Positions 1 through 4,545 of a stretch of 7,362 nt of DNA are shown here, piece after piece. The DNA is from JAIVJN01 sp036732565 (lineage in GTDB: Bacteria > Acidobacteriota > Vicinamibacteria > Vicinamibacterales > UBA2999). Location of the stretch: contig DAINCF010000358.1 in NCBI GenBank assembly GCA_036732565.1, forward strand, positions 1 to 7,362, read 5' to 3'. The notes under the pieces were generated by a model, which had not been told where the DNA came from, ran no database searches, and worked only from the letters and a program-made list of their open reading frames with translations. How positions within the stretch are numbered: position 1 is the stretch's first letter; every line of letters starts with the position of its first letter. Both the position numbers and the translations under genes were made by a program.

Positions 1-58
1 GTGGGGTCCGCCTTCAGGCGGACCTGAGGGCCGGCTAAAGCCGGCCCCCACGAATTTT
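1..58. repeat. REP-like double-hairpin palindromic element, left copy
   Basis: Two perfect 8-bp stems with 4-base loops sit side by side. The first is GGTCCGCC (5-12) with GGCGGACC (17-24), loop TTCA. The second is GGGCCGGC (28-35) with GCCGGCCC (40-47), loop TAAA. They are separated by TGA (25-27). GTGG (1-4) pairs with CCAC (48-51), so the whole unit can fold as a three-way junction, and GAATTTT (52-58) follows. The right-hand copy shows AAAATTC before its GTGG, so the outer stem is probably 11 bp in a complete element; here the left half of that stem lies outside the window. The form is that of bacterial REP/BIME-type intergenic elements. The stem followed by a short T-run could also terminate transcription coming from the left. 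No REP-associated transposase is in the window. Confidence 0.85.
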
Positions 59-79
59 GAAAAGCAGCACTCTCAAGGA

Positions 80-817
80 TTGCTGTATACCCCCCCGGCG
101 AACGCGTATCAGGCTGACGCCTCGAGCAATGAGGCGCCGCTCGCCGCGCTGCTGAGGAAGGCGACCGATGCGCGAGGCGGTCTCGACAAGCTCAAGGCCA
201 TCAAGACCATCAGCGCGGAGTCCGACACGACCTTGGCGACGCCGGAAGGCAAGTTGACGGCGAAGACGCGAACGTTCATCGAGTACCCCGAGCGCATGCG
301 CGTGGAAGCGGATCTGCCGGGGGGCCAGCAGACCGTGCAGGTGTTCTCGGGGAGCGCGGGTTGGGTCAAAGATCCGGCCGGCGTGCACGATGTGCCTCCC
401 GACATGCTCGCGGGCTTTCGCGCCAGCACGCGCCGCGACTCGCTCTCGCTCCTGATCGGCGCGGCGACCGGCTCCATGAAAGCGCGCCTGCTGCCGGACG
501 AAGGTTTCAAGGGCAAGACGCTCAAGGTCGTCGAAGTGACCGCGGAGGGCCTCTCGCCGGTGCGTCTTCATGTCGATGCGGAGACGGGCCTGGTGGTGAA
601 GATGACCTACGACCGCCAGATTGACGACCCGACCGCGAAGGGGAAGGGGCCGGCCATCACCGAAGAGATCTACGACGACTACCGCGACGTGGAGGGTCTC
701 AAGTTCGCGTACAAGGCCTCGGTCATGGCCGGCGGTCAGAGCGTCATCGAGCGCTCGCTGACGGCCCTTCGCATCAACCCCACGCTCGCTCCGGATCTCT
801 TCGCCAAACCCAAATGA
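80..817 (+). CDS. LolA-like (outer-membrane lipoprotein-sorting type) protein, 5' end uncertain
   Basis: The product is about 245 residues if read from TTG at position 80. Residues 20 to 243 look like the LolA/LolB-like fold: an N-terminal helix with an ARGGLDKLKAI stretch (31-41), then alternating short strands (TRTFIEYPERMRVEADLP, GWVKDPAG, LKVVEVTAEG, VRLHVDAETGLVVKMTYD, EEIYDDYRDVEGLKFAY) and a final LAPDLFAKP. Related proteins act in the periplasm or at the outer membrane on lipoproteins or lipids; the substrate here is unknown. The start is doubtful. TTG at 80 directly abuts an AAGGA-like sequence, which leaves no normal Shine-Dalgarno spacing. There is no hydrophobic signal segment, yet an ANA motif at residues 7-9 looks like a signal-peptidase site. 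The frame stays open leftward through the repeat to the window edge, so the gene may be 5' partial (2-817) or damaged by the repeat. It could alternatively be the C-terminal domain of a longer protein. Its TGA overlaps the lpxB start (ATGA), implying translational coupling. Confidence 0.65.
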   Translation: MLYTPPANAYQADASSNEAPLAALLRKATDARGGLDKLKAIKTISAESDTTLATPEGKLTAKTRTFIEYPERMRVEADLPGGQQTVQVFSGSAGWVKDPAGVHDVPPDMLAGFRASTRRDSLSLLIGAATGSMKARLLPDEGFKGKTLKVVEVTAEGLSPVRLHVDAETGLVVKMTYDRQIDDPTAKGKGPAITEEIYDDYRDVEGLKFAYKASVMAGGQSVIERSLTALRINPTLAPDLFAKPK

Positions 818-2004
818 GCTCGGCCGGGCCGGGCACCGCGCCGATCCGTGTGATGGTGTCGTGCGGCGAAGCTTCCGGCGATCTGTACGCGGGCGCGCTG
901 GTGACCGCGCTGCGCGCGCGCGCGTCGAGCGTCGAAGCCTTCGGCTTGGGCAGCGAGCGCTTTGCCGCCGCCGGCGGCGAGCTGATCGGCGATTTTCACG
1001 GCCTCTCGGTGACCGGCCTCGTCGAGGCAGTGCGCATCCTGCCGCAGTCGCTGGCGATGTATCGGCGGCTCGTGGACGTCGCGCGCGAGCGGAAGCCGGA
1101 TGCGCTGGTGGTCATCGACTATCCCGACTTCAACTTCCGGCTGATGGCGGCGGTCCGCAAGCTCGGCGTGCCGATCATCTATTACGTCAGCCCGCAGCTG
1201 TGGGCATGGCGGCCCGGGCGCATCATCACGATGAAAGCGCTCGTGGATCTCGTGCTCCCGATTTTCCCGTTCGAGGAAGCGCTCTACCGGAGGGAAGGTA
1301 TGCCGGTGAAGTTCGTCGGGCATCCGCTGATCGATCTCGCGGTGGCGCGTGAGCCTCGCGAGGCGTTCCTGCGCGGCCTGGGGCTCGATCCTCGATGGCC
1401 GACCGTGGCGGTGCTGCCCGGCAGTCGTCACAACGAGCTCCATCGTCACGTGCCCGTGCTCGCCACCGCGGTGCCGCGCATTCAATCGCATGGCGGTCCC
1501 GTGCAGTTCGTGGTCGCGCGTGCGCCGAATCTGCCCGACAGCTTCTTCGTCCCGTTCCTCGGCAGCGGCGCCGCCATTCGCATCGTCGAAGGACGGACGG
1601 ACGATGTGCTAGCGGCCAGTGATGTCGTCGTCACCGCGTCGGGGACGGCGACCGTGCAGACCGCGTTGCACGGCAAGCCCATGGTGGTGGTCTATCGGCT
1701 CGCGCCGCTGACCTACCGACTCGGCAAGCCGCTGGTGAAGGTGGACATGTACAGCATGGTCAACCTCGTCGCTGGGGAGCGGATCGTGCCGGAGTTGATT
1801 CAGGATCAGTGCACGCCGGAGACCGTGAGCCGCGAGGTGTCGAGTTTGCTCACGGACGAGAGGCGTGCGTCGGATATGCGTGACGCCCTCGCCATCGTGC
1901 GCGAGAGACTCGGCGCGCCCGGCGCCAGCGGTCGAGCTGCCGACGCGATCGTCGAGTTCATCCACGGCCGCCATGAAGGGCGGCTGCTACATACCCATAC
2001 GTAG
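814..2004 (+). CDS. lpxB: Lipid-A-disaccharide synthase LpxB
   Basis: The product has 396 residues, close to the roughly 380 usual for the family. LpxB is a GT19 glycosyltransferase at the inner membrane. It joins UDP-2,3-diacylglucosamine to lipid X (2,3-diacylglucosamine 1-phosphate), forming the beta-1,6 disaccharide of lipid A. Visible family motifs in order are CGEASGDLYAG (17-27), the VVIDYPDFNFRL block (99-110) with the conserved aspartates, YYVSPQLWAWRPGR (123-136), the FVGHPLID stretch (167-174), LPGSR (201-205, nucleotide-sugar site), TASGTATVQTAL (274-285) and NLVAGERIVPELIQ (317-330). The gene begins in a 4-base ATGA overlap with the LolA-like gene and has no clear Shine-Dalgarno sequence of its own, which suits coupled translation. 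The tail after about residue 385 (GRHEGRLLHTHT) is poorly conserved and histidine/arginine rich. I see no frameshift or missing motif. Confidence 0.97.
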   Translation: MSSAGPGTAPIRVMVSCGEASGDLYAGALVTALRARASSVEAFGLGSERFAAAGGELIGDFHGLSVTGLVEAVRILPQSLAMYRRLVDVARERKPDALVVIDYPDFNFRLMAAVRKLGVPIIYYVSPQLWAWRPGRIITMKALVDLVLPIFPFEEALYRREGMPVKFVGHPLIDLAVAREPREAFLRGLGLDPRWPTVAVLPGSRHNELHRHVPVLATAVPRIQSHGGPVQFVVARAPNLPDSFFVPFLGSGAAIRIVEGRTDDVLAASDVVVTASGTATVQTALHGKPMVVVYRLAPLTYRLGKPLVKVDMYSMVNLVAGERIVPELIQDQCTPETVSREVSSLLTDERRASDMRDALAIVRERLGAPGASGRAADAIVEFIHGRHEGRLLHTHT

Positions 2005-2019
2005 AGCCGGCCCCAGGAC

Positions 2020-2049
2020 GAGCGGCATCATCGTGCGATACTGCCGCTC
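2020..2049 (+). promoter_or_regulatory. Perfect 8-bp hairpin abutting the next start codon
   Basis: GAGCGGCA (2020-2027) is the exact reverse complement of TGCCGCTC (2042-2049), with a 14-base loop. The right arm ends one base before the ATG at 2050, and no Shine-Dalgarno sequence is visible in the 45-base gap. The hairpin could limit initiation of the downstream secreted-protein gene, or act as a partial processing or termination point after lpxB. It lacks a T-run, so a standard intrinsic terminator is unlikely. An 8-bp match this close can also arise by chance in GC-rich DNA. Confidence 0.35.
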
Positions 2050-2598
2050 ATGCGCAAATTGATGGTCCTTCTTGTCATGTGGAGCGCCCTTGCAGCGTCG
2101 ATGCACGGGCTCACCGTGACCCCGCTCTCCTTCCGCCAGCTCGTCGATGAATCGCAGTTCGTCGTCTACGGGCGCGTGGCAGAGGTGCGCGGCCAGTGGA
2201 CGGACGATCGTCAAGGCATCGACAGCCTCGTGCGTCTCGACGTGCTGCAGGTCATCAAAGGACGCGCCAGCGAGCAAGTGACGTTCAGAACGCCTGGTGG
2301 CGAGGCCGGCGGGCGCATTCATCTGTTGCCGGGCGCGCCGGCCTTTCGCGAAGGGGATCTCGTGCTGGTGTTCCTCGGCGGCGGTGGCGCGGCGTATCCG
2401 ACCCTGGTGGGGCTGACACAAGGCGTCTTCCGCGTGATGCCGCATCCCGCAAGCGGCGCGATGATGGTGATCTCGCCGCCGGTCGAGACCTCGCCGCAGG
2501 CACCGGGACCGATCACCCGCGGCGATCCTCGACGTCGACCGATCACGCTGGATGCGTTCGGCGCGCAGGTGCGCGCGGTCAGCGAGGAGGCACGATGA
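2050..2598 (+). CDS. Secreted protein of unknown function, adjacent to matrixin protease
   Basis: The product has 182 residues. An N-terminal signal peptide is clear: MRKL followed by a hydrophobic stretch (MVLLVMWSALAA) and a likely cleavage near residues 17-20, so the protein is exported. The mature part opens with LSFRQLVDESQFVVYGRVAEV (26-46). A beta-rich core follows with VRLDVLQVIKG (61-71), VTFRTPGG (77-84), a PGAPAFREGDLVLVFL stretch (94-109) and GLTQGVFRV (121-129). This pattern (a value such as 'VVxGxV', then 'VIKG', 'PGG' and 'F.EGD.VLVFL') looks familiar from uncharacterised exported proteins, but I cannot give it a function. The C-terminal third (about 145-182) is proline- and arginine-rich and probably disordered. 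Its stop overlaps the protease start (ATGA), and an AGGAGG within its last codons serves the protease. ATG at 2062 (residue 5) is an alternative start. Confidence 0.82.
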   Translation: MRKLMVLLVMWSALAASMHGLTVTPLSFRQLVDESQFVVYGRVAEVRGQWTDDRQGIDSLVRLDVLQVIKGRASEQVTFRTPGGEAGGRIHLLPGAPAFREGDLVLVFLGGGGAAYPTLVGLTQGVFRVMPHPASGAMMVISPPVETSPQAPGPITRGDPRRRPITLDAFGAQVRAVSEEAR

Positions 2599-3590
2599 CG
2601 CGCTTCGTCGCGATTGCGATGGCGACGCTGACGGTGGTGTCACTGCCGTCGCCCGCCTTGGCCTACTTGAAGTTTGGCGTGCGTATCGCCGGCAACCTCG
2701 TGGACGTGCGCTGGAACCAGATGCCGATCCGCTATTTCGTGAACGAGCGCGACGTGCCGACGGTCACTGGCGGGCAGTTCCGCGAAGCCGTGCAGCGGGC
2801 CTTCGGTGCGTGGCAAGCGATTCCGACGACGACGATTCGCGCCGAGTTTCAGGGCGCAACGGTGGCGTCACCGAACGCGGTCGATGGCCGCACCACGATT
2901 GGCTTTCTCGATCGTCCGGATCTCGATCGGGTCCTGGCGGCGACCAGCTTCATTCTGGCCGCGGGCACCGGCGAGATCGTCGAAGCCGACATTTTCTTCA
3001 ATACCCGCTTCGTATGGTCCGCGGCGGCCGCCGGCGAGAGCGGCAAAGTCGACGTCGAATCGATCGCCGTACATGAGGTCGGACATCTGCTCGGCCTCGG
3101 GCACTCCGCGATTGGCGAGACCGAGCTCCTCACCGGCGGCGGTCGTCGCGTGCTCGGCTCTGGCGCGGTGATGTTCCCGATTGCGTTCACCGCGGGCAAC
3201 GTCGGCGAGCGAAGCGTGCTACCGGATGACATCGCGGGTGTCTTCGATCTCTACGGGACCTCCACGGCCCAGAGCGAGTTGGGCAGCATCACCGGCCGCG
3301 TCACCAAGAACGGCAGCGGCCTCTTTGGCGCGCATATCGTGGCGTTCAATCCCGAGTCGCGGGCGCTGGTCTCCGGTTTCAGCCTGAACGATGCAGGGGA
3401 GTTCGTGATCGCAGGGCTCGAGCCAGGGCCGTACGTCCTGCGCGTCGAGCCGTTGGACGATGCGGCTACGGACAGCTTCTTCTCCAGGGTCATCGATGTG
3501 GACTTCGGCGTGACCTACGCCCCTCGTCTCGTCGTCGCACCGCGCGATGGCACCTCGGATTCGATCGAGATAGCGGTGAGGCCCCGGTGA
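2595..3590 (+). CDS. Exported matrixin-family zinc metalloprotease with C-terminal carboxypeptidase-regulatory-like domain
   Basis: The product has 331 residues. ATG at 2595 is chosen because AGGAGG (2585-2590) lies 4 bases upstream and a good signal peptide follows, with probable cleavage after SPALA (residues 19-23). A longer in-frame reading back to 2196 runs through the upstream gene and should be discarded. The zinc-binding motif HEVGHLLGLGHS (160-171) fits HExxHxxGxxH, with zinc ligands H160, H164 and H170 and general base E161. The PIRYFVNE strand (44-51) and the later AVMFPIAF Met-turn (M193) complete a matrixin (M10-like) catalytic domain. Residues about 231-288 (SITGRVTKNGSG to GPYVLRVEPLD) match the carboxypeptidase regulatory-like or prealbumin-like beta-sandwich. 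No cysteine occurs anywhere in the protein, and the catalytic fold starts right after the signal peptide, so there is no cysteine-switch propeptide. The protein is likely periplasmic or secreted. It overlaps the next gene by 4 bases (GTGA). Confidence 0.92.
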   Translation: MTRFVAIAMATLTVVSLPSPALAYLKFGVRIAGNLVDVRWNQMPIRYFVNERDVPTVTGGQFREAVQRAFGAWQAIPTTTIRAEFQGATVASPNAVDGRTTIGFLDRPDLDRVLAATSFILAAGTGEIVEADIFFNTRFVWSAAAAGESGKVDVESIAVHEVGHLLGLGHSAIGETELLTGGGRRVLGSGAVMFPIAFTAGNVGERSVLPDDIAGVFDLYGTSTAQSELGSITGRVTKNGSGLFGAHIVAFNPESRALVSGFSLNDAGEFVIAGLEPGPYVLRVEPLDDAATDSFFSRVIDVDFGVTYAPRLVVAPRDGTSDSIEIAVRPR

Positions 3591-4267
3591 GGGGCGCAGC
3601 CGCGCTGACGATCGCGGCGTGCGTGCTCGTGTGCGCGGATCCCCGCGCGTACGCCCAAACCTCGGATCAGTCTCGCTTTCAGGTCGCCGGCGGCCTGACG
3701 TGGACCGGCAGCTATCCGATCGGCGAGTCCTCAGCCGACTTGATCCAGAACTCACCCGGGGCGACGCCACCCGCGCTGACGCTGTTTCGGACGAGCTCGA
3801 CGTTCGAGTCGTCGCCTGGTGTCGAAGCCCGATTCGGTGTGGCGATCACGCCTCGTCTGATGATCGAAGTCGGCGGCGCATACTCGAAGCCCAAAGTGCT
3901 CGTCGACATCTTGCAGGACACCGAGACGACCGCGACGTCGTTCGATGGCGAAACGGTGTCGCAATACATCGTCGACGTCAGTCTGGTTTGGGAGGTGCCG
4001 GTTCCGTCAACGGCGCGCGTGCGCCCGTACGCGATCGGCGGCGGTGGTTATTTGCGGCAGCTGCACGAAGACGATGCGCTGGTGGAGACGGGCCAGCTCT
4101 ACCACTTCGGCGGCGGCGCGCGCGTGTTCTTTCACGGCGCCGCCACGGGGCATCCGTTCGGCATCCGCGGCGATGTGCAAGCCGCCTTTCGCCGTGATGG
4201 CATCGAGTTCGAAGACCAGCGTCGAGTCATGCCGACCGTGTCTGTGTTGGTGTTCTTCGGCTTTTAG
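3587..4267 (+). CDS. Small outer-membrane beta-barrel protein
   Basis: The product has 226 residues and starts at GTG 3587, which overlaps the protease stop. GGTGAGG (3575-3581) gives a plausible ribosome site 5 bases upstream. The signal peptide is MRGAAALTIAACVLVC with an AYA site (21-23), so the mature protein starts near QTSDQ. Repeated amphipathic strands follow: RFQVAGGLTWTGSY (30-43), GVEARFGVAI (78-87), LMIEVGGAYS (91-100), YIVDVSLVWEV (127-137), ARVRPYAIGGGGYLR (143-157), YHFGGGARVFF (172-182), FGIRGDVQAAFR (191-202) and a final strand VSVLVFFGF ending in phenylalanine. A terminal aromatic residue is the usual signal for BAM-mediated insertion, and about eight strands suits an OmpA/OmpW-sized barrel. 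The loop at 46-75 (ESSADLIQNSPG and onward) is long and exposed. The specific family and role are not recognised. Confidence 0.85.
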   Translation: MRGAAALTIAACVLVCADPRAYAQTSDQSRFQVAGGLTWTGSYPIGESSADLIQNSPGATPPALTLFRTSSTFESSPGVEARFGVAITPRLMIEVGGAYSKPKVLVDILQDTETTATSFDGETVSQYIVDVSLVWEVPVPSTARVRPYAIGGGGYLRQLHEDDALVETGQLYHFGGGARVFFHGAATGHPFGIRGDVQAAFRRDGIEFEDQRRVMPTVSVLVFFGF

Positions 4268-4281
4268 GTGGTCTGGCAGCC

Positions 4282-4501
4282 GTTCCGCACGAGGGTTCGC
4301 ACAGGGGTTCCGACGAGGTTCCGGACGATGGTTCGGTTCCTCCCGGTGGTGCTCACGAGCGTTCGGTTCGCCACGCTGGTTCCGCCGCATGGGATCGGAA
4401 CCTCCGTCGGAAACCGAACCATCGTGGGGAACCGTTGTCCGGAACCGAACCTGTGCGGGAACGAGTGTCCGGAACATTCTGTGGAACCTCTGTGAGGAAC
4501 C
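4282..4501. repeat. Mirrored GTTC/GAAC intergenic array with nested inverted repeats
   Basis: This fills most of the 278-base gap between the barrel gene and acnA. The left half (4282-4382) has nine GTTC words and no GAAC. The right half (4398-4501) has nine GAAC words and no GTTC. Many are spaced 11 to 14 bases apart, often as GGTTCCG or GGAACC. Perfect inverted pairs are ACGATGGTTCGGTT (4325-4338) with 4412-4425, 14 bp; GGTTCCGGAC (4317-4326) with 4437-4446, 10 bp; CGCACAGG (4298-4305) with 4450-4457, 8 bp; and GGTTCCG (4378-4384) with 4396-4402, 7 bp and an 11-base loop. The whole can fold as a long imperfect hairpin or cruciform. Short open frames crossing it on both strands encode only repeat-derived peptides. 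The role is unknown: a decayed mobile or amplified repeat, a terminator or a binding-site array are all possible. Confidence 0.8.
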
Positions 4502-4513
4502 TCCGGCGGAGCT

Positions 4514-4522
4514 TGATATGAT
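4514..4522 (+). promoter_or_regulatory. Probable extended -10 promoter of acnA
   Basis: TGATATGAT contains an extended TG, one base, and TATGAT (4517-4522), one mismatch from TATAAT. It lies in a locally AT-rich patch right after the repeat array. No good -35 is seen at the expected distance (GAGGAA at 4494-4499), as is common for extended -10 promoters. Transcription would begin near 4529, giving a leader of about 17 bases. The only Shine-Dalgarno-like word (GAAGGA, 4525-4530) lies 15 bases before the ATG and would be mostly excluded. Confidence 0.4.
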
Positions 4523-4545
4523 TTGAAGGATCGGCCTAACCCATC

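Noticed and set aside
912..924. Alternating GC tract inside lpxB as a phase-variation or Z-DNA element
   Set aside because: It encodes an ordinary Arg-Ala stretch, is only 13 bases long and occurs in strongly GC-biased DNA; there is no evidence of slippage.
736..1491. Minus-strand frame of 251 codons within lpxB
   Set aside because: It is the complement of conserved LpxB motifs and shows shadow composition.
2006..2014. GCCGGCCCC after lpxB as a fragment of the REP-like element
   Set aside because: Only nine bases match and no paired arm is present; this is expected by chance at this GC content.
2196..2594. N-terminal extension of the metalloprotease in the same frame
   Set aside because: It overlaps the secreted-protein gene and is arginine-rich shadow sequence. 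The AGGAGG plus signal peptide at 2595 define the true start.
4268..4495. Plus-strand 75-codon frame in the intergenic array
   Set aside because: Its peptide (repeats of RT, VRT and VRF) merely reflects the GTTC/GAAC words; repeat spacing is not a multiple of three and there is no ribosome site.
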